Shown here: piece by piece, positions 1 through 7,532 of the stretch
Layout of the letters: every line of letters begins with the position of its first letter
Position numbering within the stretch: the stretch's first letter is position 1
Assembly: GCA_913049535.1 (NCBI GenBank)
Contig: CAJWYF010000016.1
Coordinates: 1-35,198 of the forward strand
Origin: an uncultured Synechococcus sp.
GTDB taxonomy: Bacteria; Cyanobacteriota; Cyanobacteriia; PCC-6307; Cyanobiaceae
Length of the DNA stretch: 35,198 bases
Direction: 5' to 3'
Program-made: the position numbers and the translations under genes
Notes under the pieces: model-generated
What the model saw: only the letters and a program-made list of their open reading frames with translations
Database searches by the model: none
Told to the model about the DNA's origin: nothing

Positions 1-1
1 G

Positions 2-2110
2 CGCCAACGGCGGCGGGCCCTGCTGGCGGTGCTGGCGGTGCTGCCGGATCCCCTGCTGATGGTGGGGATTCCTGTGCTGCTGCAGCTGGTGATCGATCGG
101 ATCACCGCAGCAGAGGGGAGCGGCGGGATCCTGCCGCTGCTGCTGCTTCCCTGCATCTGGCTGCTGGTGGCGGTCGCTTGCAATGGCGTCTCGGTGCAGC
201 TCTTTGCGGCCCTTGGGGGCCAACTGGGCAATGAATTCCGTCAGCGTCTGTTCCGCCAGCTGCTGGAGCAGCCCGGTGGCGACAACGAGGGGGTCCAGCA
301 AGGTCTGCTGGCTCAGCAGATCCCCACGCTGGAGAGCGTGGTGGTGGTGCAACTGCCGATGTTCATCTGGACCGTGGCCCAGATTCTGCTGGGGGTGCTG
401 CTGCTGTTTCGCAGCGATTGGCGTCTGGCCCTGCTGGCTGTCGTCCTGACCCCGTTGCTGCTGGTGTCTCAGGTGGCCTTCACCCCATCACTGGCGCGCC
501 GTGAACAGGCGCGCGTGGCGTCTGCTTCACGCTTGCTGGACTATGCCGCTGAACGCCTGCGCAGCCGCGAGCTGGTTGATCTCTTTGGGCTGCGCAGCGC
601 GACGCGGGCTGAATTCGGGCGGCGCAATCTGGCGTTGATGCGTTGGGCCAGGCAGGTCGGAGCAATGTCGGGACTGCAGAGTGCGGCACTCACCGCTGCA
701 GCCCTGCTGACGTTGGTGAGTGTCTTTGCCATGGGCACCACGTTGGTGCTGGCTGGTCAACTCACGGTGGGGCAGCTGGTTTCAGCATTGGGAATCGCCA
801 CAGCCATGGTGAGCGGGATGTGGCAGCTGGGCACCTCCCTGCTGCCTTTGCAAGCGGGCACCACGGCCTTGAACCTGCTCGAGCAGCAACTGCCTTTGGA
901 CCGGGATCCTGCCGCGCCGCAGCTCAGCCCCCGACTGCCAGCGCCACCGCCCCTGCAGCAGGGACTGGTGCTCAACCAGATTGATTTCCGCTACCCCGAT
1001 GGCGGCGGTCTTGCCGATCTGACGCTGGAGATTCCAGCGAACAGCTCACTGGCGCTGGTCGGTCCCAGTGGTGGCGGTAAAAGTACCGTGCTGCGCCTGT
1101 TGCTGCGCCAGCTGCAACCTCAGCGGGGCCAGCTGCTGGTCGATGGGGCTGATCTGGCTGCCATGGATCGGGAGAGCTGGCTGCAGCAGGTGGCTCTGGT
1201 GCCGCAGGACACGGTGCTGTTTGATCTCAGCATCGGAGAGAACATCCGGCTCGGCAAGCTCGATGCCACCGATGCTGAGGTGCGTCAGGTCGCCGATGCC
1301 GCAGAGCTCGGCCCGCTGCTCGGCAGCCTTGCCGAGGGGCTCGATACCCCCGTCGGTCCCGCTGGTGGTCGCCTGTCTGGAGGTCAGCGTCAGCGCATCG
1401 CCATCGCCCGGGCGATCCTGCGTGATCCTCGACTGCTGCTGCTGGATGAGGCCACCAGTGCCCTCGACCCCAGCACAGAAGAGGCGATCAACACCACGTT
1501 GGTCAGCCTGGGGCGGGGTCGCACGGTGGTGTCCGTGCTGCATCGCCTGCGCGCCGCAGCGGCGATGGACCAGGTGGCCGTCATCGCAGGTGGCCGGGTG
1601 GTGGAGATTGGGCACCACAACGAGCTGTTGGCCGCTGGCGGCCTGTATGCCTCGTTCTGGCACCGTCAGATGAGTGGCTTTGATCTGAGCTCCGGGCAGC
1701 GGGTGCGCATTACGGCTGAGCGGTTGGCTTCGATTCCCCTGTTCCACGGGGTGGAGCACACCGTGCTGCAGTGGCTGGCGTCCAATTTCGTTAGCGAGCG
1801 GGTCCGGCCTGGGGAGGAGGTGTTCTGCGAGGGCGATCCCCCCGACAGCTTTTATGTGGTGGTGGCGGGCACGCTGGAGATGTTCCAGGCTGATCTCTGG
1901 GGCGGTCTGCCGGTCAAGCAAGGGGTGCTGGAGGAGGGGGATTTCTTTGGTGATGCCGGCCTGCTCGAGGATCTACCGCGGGGTGTGACCGTGCGGGCGC
2001 GCGGTGATGGACTGCTGCTGCGCCTGGATCGCGATCGCTTCCTTGATCTGCTCGAGAAAGACCCCGATTACCGGCGCTTTTTCTCCCATTCCGCCCAGGC
2101 CCACGTCTAG
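2..2110 (+). CDS. ABC exporter (membrane + ATPase) with C-terminal cNMP-binding-like domain, 5' partial
   Basis: The frame is open to the left edge. Arg-rich residues precede the GTG at 29, so the true start probably lies outside the window. The first ~290 residues hold several hydrophobic segments typical of a type I ABC exporter membrane domain. The ATPase domain has Walker A (GPSGGGKS, near 1060-1087), the LSGGQ signature (1373-1387) and Walker B (LLLLDEATSALD, near 1435-1470). The last ~120 residues (about 1735-2100) resemble a cyclic-nucleotide-binding fold, but the usual FGE ribose-binding motif reads FGD (FFGDAGLL), followed by RGVTVRA. It should act at the inner membrane, exporting an unknown substrate. 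Related architectures occur in peptide and bacteriocin exporters, but no substrate peptide gene is visible here. The stop overlaps the stop of the convergent gene by a few bases. The family is clear; the cargo is unknown. Confidence 0.9.
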   Translation, partial: RQRRRALLAVLAVLPDPLLMVGIPVLLQLVIDRITAAEGSGGILPLLLLPCIWLLVAVACNGVSVQLFAALGGQLGNEFRQRLFRQLLEQPGGDNEGVQQGLLAQQIPTLESVVVVQLPMFIWTVAQILLGVLLLFRSDWRLALLAVVLTPLLLVSQVAFTPSLARREQARVASASRLLDYAAERLRSRELVDLFGLRSATRAEFGRRNLALMRWARQVGAMSGLQSAALTAAALLTLVSVFAMGTTLVLAGQLTVGQLVSALGIATAMVSGMWQLGTSLLPLQAGTTALNLLEQQLPLDRDPAAPQLSPRLPAPPPLQQGLVLNQIDFRYPDGGGLADLTLEIPANSSLALVGPSGGGKSTVLRLLLRQLQPQRGQLLVDGADLAAMDRESWLQQVALVPQDTVLFDLSIGENIRLGKLDATDAEVRQVADAAELGPLLGSLAEGLDTPVGPAGGRLSGGQRQRIAIARAILRDPRLLLLDEATSALDPSTEEAINTTLVSLGRGRTVVSVLHRLRAAAAMDQVAVIAGGRVVEIGHHNELLAAGGLYASFWHRQMSGFDLSSGQRVRITAERLASIPLFHGVEHTVLQWLASNFVSERVRPGEEVFCEGDPPDSFYVVVAGTLEMFQADLWGGLPVKQGVLEEGDFFGDAGLLEDLPRGVTVRARGDGLLLRLDRDRFLDLLEKDPDYRRFFSHSAQAHV

Positions 2111-2487
2111 CGGTAGGGGGCCAGACCGAAGCCCTCCGCGGCGCTGCGCGAGCGGGGTTGGGGCAGGGCTGCGGTGGGTCTGGCGCGGGGCTGGCCGCCG
2201 CTGCCGGCTTGCTGCAGCAAGCCATGACATCCCCCCGCCTGGCCAATCGCGCGCTGGATCTGGTTCGGTCTGATGCTGGAGGTCCAGCCGGCTGGCCAGC
2301 CCTGGCGGCGGCCCAGCTCCTGCACAAAGCGATAGGACTGCATCTGGGTGGCGTGGCCCTCGGCGTGCAGGCAATACCCGAGGGCCAGATCAGTGGCGGC
2401 CTCCAGCGGCACGGCAGCAGCTGCAGGGGCGAGCGCAACGACGGCGAGAACGACGGGAGTGATCTGCATGGGTCGTGGGATCGGCAT
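2107..2487 (-). CDS. small exported hypothetical protein
   Basis: A protein of about 126 residues that I do not recognise. It starts with a hydrophobic, Ala-rich segment ending in an AAAA-type stretch that looks like a signal peptide (from the ATG at 2487 or the in-frame ATG at 2469; neither has a clear ribosome binding site). The mature part has two Cys and is rich in Gln, Gly and Arg, with the C-terminus basic and Pro-rich. It lies 17 bases downstream of another exported hypothetical gene on the same strand and probably shares its transcript. Its stop overlaps the stop of the convergent ABC exporter. Coding status rests on the signal peptide and the tight packing, not on homology. Confidence 0.6.
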   Translation of the reverse strand: MPIPRPMQITPVVLAVVALAPAAAAVPLEAATDLALGYCLHAEGHATQMQSYRFVQELGRRQGWPAGWTSSIRPNQIQRAIGQAGGCHGLLQQAGSGGQPRARPTAALPQPRSRSAAEGFGLAPYR

Positions 2488-2504
2488 CGGGATGGGTCAG
2501 AGAT

Positions 2505-2969
2505 TCAGCCGCAGTAGCGCTTGAACAGGCGGAAGACCTGTTGCGGTTCGAGCTTGGCGGTGTAGCGGGCCTCCAATTCCGCCAGACGCTGACGGGGCGG
2601 ATAGGCCTGCAGGGACGCCAGCTCGCGGGGGTAGTGGCGGCCAAGGGTGCGGGCCATCTGCCGGTGCAGGGCTGGACGGGTCAGGTCTCCCCCCTGACAG
2701 GCCTGCATGCGGTGGGCGGCTTCATGGGCCAGGGTGTCCCAGACGGCGCCGGGGTCGTCATGCACCCGGCAGATGACGATGCGATCACTGGGACGGTGAT
2801 ACAGCCCCAGCACCTGGGGCAGACGGCTGCAGTCGTCCTGCATCACCCGGGCACCACTGGCTTCGAGCCTGGAGCGCAGCGCATCGATGGCATCCCAGTC
2901 CCTGGCGCTGCAGAAGCCAGCGCTCAGCAGCAGCGGGGCAAACAGGATCAGTAGCGAGCGCATGGCCAT
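2505..2969 (-). CDS. exported hypothetical protein with HEAAH zincin-like motif
   Basis: A protein of 154 residues with an N-terminal signal peptide (hydrophobic residues 4-18, followed by FCSA). The segment near residues 78-86 reads DTLAHEAAH, which fits the HExxH pattern of zinc metallopeptidases (His82, Glu83, His86). A third zinc ligand is not obvious. Several Cys residues in the mature part (near 47, 67, 91 and the C-terminus) could form disulfides in the periplasm. ATGs at 2969 and 2963 are equally possible starts. It is the first gene of a two-gene minus-strand unit with the next exported protein. The peptidase assignment is inference from one motif; it may only be a zinc-binding or structural protein. 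Confidence 0.7.
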   Translation of the reverse strand: MAMRSLLILFAPLLLSAGFCSARDWDAIDALRSRLEASGARVMQDDCSRLPQVLGLYHRPSDRIVICRVHDDPGAVWDTLAHEAAHRMQACQGGDLTRPALHRQMARTLGRHYPRELASLQAYPPRQRLAELEARYTAKLEPQQVFRLFKRYCG

Positions 2970-3044
2970 GGCGACCAGCCTTGCGGATCGCAGCGGAGGA
3001 AATGCGTCTGAACCCGATCGCAGGTGTGACTGAACCTTGTCGGC

Positions 3045-4187
3045 TCAGTAGTCCACACCGCGCTTGAGGTCCACCCCCTGCTCGGCGTAGTGCTTGTGGC
3101 AGACCATCTCGGAGTGGACGCTGGCCAGATCGAAGTAGGCCGGCTGGTTCTTGCAGCGGCCGGTGATGATCACTTCGGTTTCCAGCGGCTTGCGGAGCAG
3201 GGTCTGCATGATCGGCTCCACCGGCAGCAGTTCCAGATCGACGGTGGGATTGAGCTCATCAAGGATCACGGTCTTGTAGAGCCCACTGGCGATGGCGGCC
3301 CTGGCGATCTCCCAGGCGCGCTCTGCCTCCACGTAATCGATGGGTTGCTGCTGACCGCGCCAGACGATGGCATCACGGCCGGAGCGCAGGTGGTCCACCA
3401 GATGCGGGTAGCTCTCCCGTAGCGCGGCGATGGCGCTGTCTTCTGTGTAGCCCTTGCCCCCTTTGAGCCACTGCAGGATCAGCACCCGGTGACTCTTGTC
3501 CTGGCTGATGCCCTTGCCGATCGCCTGCAGGGCTTTGCCCAGGGCACTGGTGGATTTGCCTTTGCCTTCACCGGTGTAGATCTCAATCCCCTCCACCCCC
3601 AGTTGGCTGGCGCTGTCATGCTGGTGGGGGCGCATTTCCGAATGGAGATCCGCCAGATTCACCAAGGAACGTGGTGCCCCTCGACCGGTGGAGATCACCT
3701 CGAGACCTGCCGGTTTAGCGGCCAGCGTTCGGGTCACCTCCTCCACATCCAGCAGGCCCAGATCAAGCACGGGGTTCAGCTCATCGAGCACCACCACGGA
3801 ATACAGCTCGCTGGCCAGGGCCCCGCGGGCGATGTCCCAGCCCCGCTGCGCCTCGAGGCGATCAAAACGGGTGACCTCCTCGGCGGTGAAAAAGTCACCC
3901 CGCCCGGTGCGCACCTGATCGATCAGGTGGGGAAAGCCCTGCTGCAGGGCTTCAATCGCAGCATCTTCTGAGTAGGTGCGTCCCGGCCCTTTGAGGAATC
4001 GCAGCAGCAGCACCCGGGTGCGTTTCTTCTCACAGATCCCAAGGCCGATGGTGCGCAGCACCACGCCAAGGGCAGCCTGGCTTTTGCCTTTGCCTTCGCC
4101 GTCATAGACGTGCAACTGGCCGCGGTTGCGCTCATCGCTGCCGGCAGCCGTGCGAATGCCGATGCCACGTCCGGTGGTGGTGGTCAT
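3045..4187 (-). CDS. cobO: tandem-duplicated cob(I)alamin adenosyltransferase (CobA/CobO type)
   Basis: A 380-residue protein made of two homologous CobA-like P-loop domains, about twice the usual ~200 residues. Copy 1 has GEGKGKS at ~30-36 and a VVLDELNP Walker-B-like motif at ~132-139. Copy 2 has GEGKGKS at ~206-212 and VILDELNP at ~307-314. Both contain an HSEM motif, and the end GVDLKRGVDY matches the C-terminal signature of CobA. The family transfers adenosyl from ATP to cob(I)alamin or cob(I)yrinic acid diamide in coenzyme B12 synthesis. The start is the ATG at 4187; a longer reading to 4265 would run into the divergent larE start at 4241. The two genes share a short divergent promoter region (4188-4240). 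Whether both halves are catalytic cannot be seen. Confidence 0.88.
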   Translation of the reverse strand: MTTTTGRGIGIRTAAGSDERNRGQLHVYDGEGKGKSQAALGVVLRTIGLGICEKKRTRVLLLRFLKGPGRTYSEDAAIEALQQGFPHLIDQVRTGRGDFFTAEEVTRFDRLEAQRGWDIARGALASELYSVVVLDELNPVLDLGLLDVEEVTRTLAAKPAGLEVISTGRGAPRSLVNLADLHSEMRPHQHDSASQLGVEGIEIYTGEGKGKSTSALGKALQAIGKGISQDKSHRVLILQWLKGGKGYTEDSAIAALRESYPHLVDHLRSGRDAIVWRGQQQPIDYVEAERAWEIARAAIASGLYKTVILDELNPTVDLELLPVEPIMQTLLRKPLETEVIITGRCKNQPAYFDLASVHSEMVCHKHYAEQGVDLKRGVDY

Positions 4188-4240
4188 CGTCCGCCGGGGA
4201 CATGGGCTCGGATTGTAACGACGCTGGATAGCCTGGGCCG

Positions 4241-5095
4241 GTGCTGAACTCTCGCCCCCACCCACAGCTGGAGACGCTGAGCGATCAACGGCTGGCCCAG
4301 CTGCAGGCCCTACGGACCCTGATATCCGCCCAGGGAACTGTCGTGGTGGCCTATTCCGGCGGCGTTGACAGCACGCTTGTGGCGGCCATCGCTGCCGAGC
4401 AGCTCGGCCCGCAGGCGCAGGCCATCACGGGTGTATCGCCTGCACTGGCCCCCCATCTGTTGGAGGAGGCGCGTTGGCAGGCCCGCTGGCTTGGGGCAGC
4501 TCACCGCGAGCTGGCCACCTCTGAGTTGAGCGATCCCCAGTACGCCAGTAATCCAGCGGACCGTTGTTACTTCTGCAAGCGGGAGCTTCACGCGCTGCTC
4601 GCTGAGCTAGCCCTGCAGGCCGGTTCAGCCCGTGTGCTGGATGGTGTGAACACCGATGACCTTGGCGATCATCGCCCTGGCCTGGTGGCTGCCGCTGAGC
4701 GGGGTGTGTTGTCGCCGCTCGTTGAATGCGGCATTGATAAAGATGGCGTGCGTCAACTCTCCAGGGCCCTTGGCTTCCCCTGGTGGGACAAGCCGGCTCA
4801 ACCCTGTCTGGCCTCCCGTTTCCCTTACGGAGAAGCCATCAGTGCACCGCGCTTGCAGCGGGTGGCTACGGCGGAGCGCTGGCTGCAGCTGCGCGGCTAC
4901 GGCCGCGTGCGCGTGCGCAGTCAAGGCGACACGGCGCGCATCGAAATACCTGCCGATCAGATCAGCGGTTTTCTCGACTCGCTCCAGCGAGAAGCTTTGG
5001 TGCAGGACTTCCGCGCCATGGGCTTTGAGGCGGTCAGCCTCGATCTTGAGGGTTTGATCAGCGGCAAGCTCAACCGTGCGCTTGCCGCTGACTGA
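4241..5095 (+). CDS. larE: LarE-type ATP-dependent sacrificial sulfur transferase
   Basis: A 284-residue PP-loop ATP pyrophosphatase. The SGGVDS loop is at residues 39-44 and binds ATP. LarE adenylates the pyridinium dicarboxylate cofactor precursor and inserts sulfur in the synthesis of the nickel-pincer nucleotide. The characterised Lactobacillus enzyme sacrifices one Cys in a PCLASR motif. Here PCLASRFPYG holds Cys189, and a CYFC pair adds Cys109 and Cys112. Three Cys in this arrangement are reported for [4Fe-4S]-dependent LarE, which would make the enzyme catalytic rather than sacrificial (inference). The start at 4241 is the first codon of the frame after a short divergent spacer from the cobalamin gene. 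No larB or larC is visible nearby. Confidence 0.88.
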   Translation: MLNSRPHPQLETLSDQRLAQLQALRTLISAQGTVVVAYSGGVDSTLVAAIAAEQLGPQAQAITGVSPALAPHLLEEARWQARWLGAAHRELATSELSDPQYASNPADRCYFCKRELHALLAELALQAGSARVLDGVNTDDLGDHRPGLVAAAERGVLSPLVECGIDKDGVRQLSRALGFPWWDKPAQPCLASRFPYGEAISAPRLQRVATAERWLQLRGYGRVRVRSQGDTARIEIPADQISGFLDSLQREALVQDFRAMGFEAVSLDLEGLISGKLNRALAAD

Positions 5096-5104
5096 ACCAG
5101 GGCC

Positions 5105-5569
5105 TCAGCAGGTGCTGGGCTGGCGCGTTGTCTCCAGCACATCTGCGGGGGTGCTGCGCCGGAAGCTGCGCATGCTCTGACGGCGTGAGTTGAGTTGCTC
5201 ACTCAGCACGGCGCAGGCCCGCTCGGGCATCGTGTGGTCTCCGCAGGTGAAGACATCCACAGCGGCATAGCCCGATTCAGGCCAGGTGTGGATCGAGATG
5301 TGCGACTCGGCGAGCAGGGCCAGACCGGTGACCCCCTGGGGTTCGAACTGGTGGGTGATCAAGTTGAGCAAGGTGGCGCCAGCCCGTTCGGCTGCTTGGG
5401 TGATGGCGCTCCTGAGAAAGTCTTCGTCGTCGAGCTTGCTTGGGTCGCAGTCGTAGAGCTCGAGGATGCAGTGTTTGCCCACCATGTCCAGAGGGACAGA
5501 TCCAGTGCTGCTGGAGGGTTCAAGCTGCGCGCGTCCGGGATCGGGATGCAGACAGGACACCTGTGCCAT
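5105..5569 (-). CDS. speD: S-adenosylmethionine decarboxylase proenzyme (SpeD)
   Basis: A 154-residue protein that decarboxylates S-adenosylmethionine for spermidine-type polyamine synthesis. The core from [13 protein letters not shown] to the C-terminus matches the small bacterial SpeD family. Self-cleavage is expected at the Glu88-Ser89 bond in [14 protein letters not shown], turning Ser89 into the pyruvoyl group. The N-terminal ~28 residues are an extension rich in Pro and Ser. The ATG at 5569 is used here. An in-frame TTG at 5581 sits 5 bases from an AGGAG (5587-5591), while the ATG is 17 bases away, so translation may start four codons earlier. It converges with larE (9-base gap) and diverges from the small prepilin-like gene. 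Confidence 0.92.
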   Translation of the reverse strand: MAQVSCLHPDPGRAQLEPSSSTGSVPLDMVGKHCILELYDCDPSKLDDEDFLRSAITQAAERAGATLLNLITHQFEPQGVTGLALLAESHISIHTWPESGYAAVDVFTCGDHTMPERACAVLSEQLNSRRQSMRSFRRSTPADVLETTRQPSTC

Positions 5570-5621
5570 TGAACAAAGCAAAAGAGCTCCTAACCTTACC
5601 GCCGTTCAGGCGTTGATCAAG

Positions 5622-5819
5622 GTGCTGCAGTTGTCCTCTTGTGCGAAGGGTTCCCGTCGGCTTCAAGCCGGCCTCACCGTGGGCGAACTGCTGCTGATCC
5701 TGCTGGTGGCTGGTGTTGCTGTGGGCGGCACAGTGCTGGCTTTCTTGGGCCTTTCAGACACCCAGCCCACCATCGAAAAGCCCCTCAAGACGACGACGCC
5801 AGAATCGAGCCAGCCCTGA
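5622..5819 (+). CDS. small prepilin-like membrane protein, hypothetical
   Basis: A protein of about 65 residues from the GTG at 5622 (in-frame TTGs at 5613 and 5631 are alternatives; no ATG fits). The N-terminus is basic (KGSRRLQAG), followed by [19 protein letters not shown], then ~22 polar residues. This resembles a class III (type IV prepilin) leader: Gly at -1, a hydrophobic residue at +1 and Glu at +5. The tail is far too short for a normal pilin headgroup. It may be a minor pseudopilin remnant, or a plain single-pass membrane protein that resembles one by chance. It diverges from speD and its end overlaps the 3' end of recF by 35 bases. Confidence 0.55.
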   Translation: MLQLSSCAKGSRRLQAGLTVGELLLILLVAGVAVGGTVLAFLGLSDTQPTIEKPLKTTTPESSQP

Positions 5820-6897
5820 TCTCCACCAGCTGGGCCCGCTGCTTCCAGTCATCCACACAGCTCTGCAGGTGGGTGGCACTGACCAGGCACTGATGCCCCT
5901 CGCCGATGGCTTCCAGCAGCAGCTGTTGTCGTTGGGGGTCCAGCTCCGCCAGCACGTCATCGAGCAGGAGCAGGGGCGCCACCCCGCTGAGCTGTTGCAC
6001 CAGCTCCAGCTCTGCCAATTTCAGCGCCAGCACGAGGCAGCGCTGCTGACCGGCTGAGCCCAGCCGCCGCGCCGGTTCGCCTCCCAGCAGCAGGGCCACG
6101 TCATCCCGCTGGGGGCCGACGGTGCAGTAGCCCAGTCGCTGCTCCTGGGGACGTTGATCGCGAAGCTGTTGCAGCAGGCTCTGTTGCCAGAGCTGCTCAT
6201 CTTCTGGTTCCACCAGTTGGGTGCCGGGAAGATAAGTGAGCTGCAGCCGCTCACGGCCACCGCTCAGCCTTTCCTGCCATGGGGCAGCGAGCGGTTCGAG
6301 GCGACGCAGGGCCCGATGCCGGCGTCGATGCAGTCGGGTGCCGATGACTGCGAGCTGCTGATCAAGGACCTCCAGCACCTCCTCGGGGTTGCCAAGCGAG
6401 CGCCGCAACAGCTGGGATCGTTGCCGCAGCAGGCGGCCGTGCCGGCTGAGCAACTCGCTGTAGACCGGCTCAAGCTGCTGCACGACCCGATCGAGCCAGG
6501 TGCGCCGCAGGGCCGGTTCCCCACGGACCAGCTCGAGATCCAATGCGCTAAAGCCAACGCAGCGCAGGGGTCCGATCAGATCGGCATGGCGCTCCAGCAC
6601 CTTGCCATTGCGCTGCAGCCAGCGTCCCCCCTGCCGGCGCAGCTCCAGCACCAGGTCATCGTCCCCCTCCTGGCCTGCCTGGGCGCGCAGGCGGCTGCGG
6701 TTGGCACCGCGCTGGATCAGGTCCTTGTCGTTGCTGCAGCGATGGGAGCGCAGGCTGCCGAGCAGCTCCACGGCTTCCAGCAGGTTGGACTTGCCTTCTC
6801 CGTTGTTGCCCAGCACCAACAGGCGCGGTGCATCCAGCTCCAACTGCAGAGCCGCGTAGTTGCGGAAGCAGGTCAGCTCCAGGCGATGCAGAAGGAT
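5785..6897 (-). CDS. recF: DNA replication and repair protein RecF (non-canonical start)
   Basis: A RecF ATPase, which loads RecA at gapped DNA. It shows Walker [10 protein letters not shown], a Q-loop/signature region and the Walker-B-like [12 protein letters not shown] near the C-terminus. The only usable ATG/GTG/TTG in frame is a TTG at 6843. Upstream of it the frame still encodes [17 protein letters not shown], which matches the conserved RecF N-terminus (xLxxLxLxxFRNY). The frame then meets a TAA at about 6916-6918 with no ordinary start codon between. By alignment with typical RecF, translation should begin near the ATC at 6895-6897; CTG at 6889-6891 is another option. I set the end there. 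Starting at the TTG would delete the first beta strand. A sequencing error or a rare start codon are both possible. Confidence 0.9.
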   Translation of the reverse strand: MLLHRLELTCFRNYAALQLELDAPRLLVLGNNGEGKSNLLEAVELLGSLRSHRCSNDKDLIQRGANRSRLRAQAGQEGDDDLVLELRRQGGRWLQRNGKVLERHADLIGPLRCVGFSALDLELVRGEPALRRTWLDRVVQQLEPVYSELLSRHGRLLRQRSQLLRRSLGNPEEVLEVLDQQLAVIGTRLHRRRHRALRRLEPLAAPWQERLSGGRERLQLTYLPGTQLVEPEDEQLWQQSLLQQLRDQRPQEQRLGYCTVGPQRDDVALLLGGEPARRLGSAGQQRCLVLALKLAELELVQQLSGVAPLLLLDDVLAELDPQRQQLLLEAIGEGHQCLVSATHLQSCVDDWKQRAQLVEIRAGSILASSS

Positions 6898-6935
6898 GGG
6901 AGCGCAGCCGTTGAGCGCTTAAGGTAAGGAATCGA

Positions 6936-7009
6936 GGGCATGTAGCTCAGTTGGATAGAGCGTCAGATTCCGGTTCTGAATGTCGGGGGTTCGAGTCCCT
7001 CCATGCTCG
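6936..7009 (+). tRNA. tRNA-Arg (anticodon CCG)
   Basis: A complete cloverleaf of 74 bases. The acceptor stem GGGCATG (6936-6942) pairs with CATGCTC (7002-7008) with one G-U pair, and the discriminator is G. The anticodon stem is TCAGA/TCTGA, with loop TTCCGGT and anticodon CCG at 6970-6972. The T-loop GGTTCGAGTCC is normal. The CCA end is not encoded. It lies just upstream of, and divergent from, recF. Confidence 0.95.
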
Positions 7010-7015
7010 TGATTA

Positions 7016-7047
7016 GGGTCTGATCCGCTGATTGGACCCCATTTTTC
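7016..7047 (+). terminator. probable rho-independent terminator after tRNA-Arg
   Basis: GGGTC (7016-7020) and GACCC (7035-7039) can pair across a ~14-base loop, followed by CATTTTT. It sits 7 bases after the tRNA. The stem is short, so this is moderate evidence. It would also lie just beyond the 3' end of the convergent GNAT gene. Confidence 0.5.
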
Positions 7048-7066
7048 TTGCTCATGTGGTGCTCGC

Positions 7067-7522
7067 TTAGAGCGTGAGCCCCATGGCGCGGATGCCGTTG
7101 GGATCACCAATGAAGCCAAAGCGCTCCAGCACCGGCACGGCCACGGGGGTGGCAGCCAGAGAGACGCTGCATCCGGGCAGATCTCTTTTCAGCCGGTTGA
7201 GGCTGATGTGAATCAACACGGCCAGCACGGCATCAGCCTCCGGTTCACCGGGCAGCACCTGCAGGTCCCAGAGGTTGGCGTTGAGGGCCTGATCGCTGGT
7301 GATGCGCACGAATCCGACCAGCTCCTGCTGGCGCAACACCCGCACACTCCAGGCGCTGCGCTCCAGGGCCAGGGCCACCTTGCTGTCACTGCGCACAGGG
7401 GCACCGCAACGCTGCAGAAACAGATTGACGGCTTCCGCATCGATGGGGAGATCCTCCATGGCCAGGCTGAACCCCTCCGGGAGCCGTGGCGGCGCAGCTT
7501 GACTGCGGAAATAAGGCATCAT
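7067..7522 (-). CDS. GNAT-family N-acetyltransferase
   Basis: A protein of about 151 residues with the GNAT layout. A central strand/helix segment (ELVGFVRITSD, then LWDLQVLPGEPEADAVLAVLIH) is followed by a C-terminal segment ending VPVLERFGFIGDPNG, which matches the usual xxFYxxxGF motif of acetyl-CoA-dependent acetyltransferases. The acceptor substrate cannot be told. The start may be either of two adjacent ATGs (7522 or 7519). It begins 10 bases after the ppc stop, so it is probably the last gene of the trpE-gshA-ppc operon. The classic R/QxxGxG/A acetyl-CoA loop is degenerate (PGEPEAD), as is common in cyanobacterial members. Confidence 0.8.
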   Translation of the reverse strand: MMPYFRSQAAPPRLPEGFSLAMEDLPIDAEAVNLFLQRCGAPVRSDSKVALALERSAWSVRVLRQQELVGFVRITSDQALNANLWDLQVLPGEPEADAVLAVLIHISLNRLKRDLPGCSVSLAATPVAVPVLERFGFIGDPNGIRAMGLTL

Positions 7523-7532
7523 CGCGGGGACG

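Noticed and set aside
2031-2038. HIP1-type GCGATCGC octamers (also at 23245-23252 and 33364-33371)
   Set aside because: Only three were found by eye, scattered inside genes. No cluster and no evident function.
4188-4265. Longer N-terminus of the cobalamin adenosyltransferase
   Set aside because: It would overlap the divergent larE start, and the residues are not conserved-looking.
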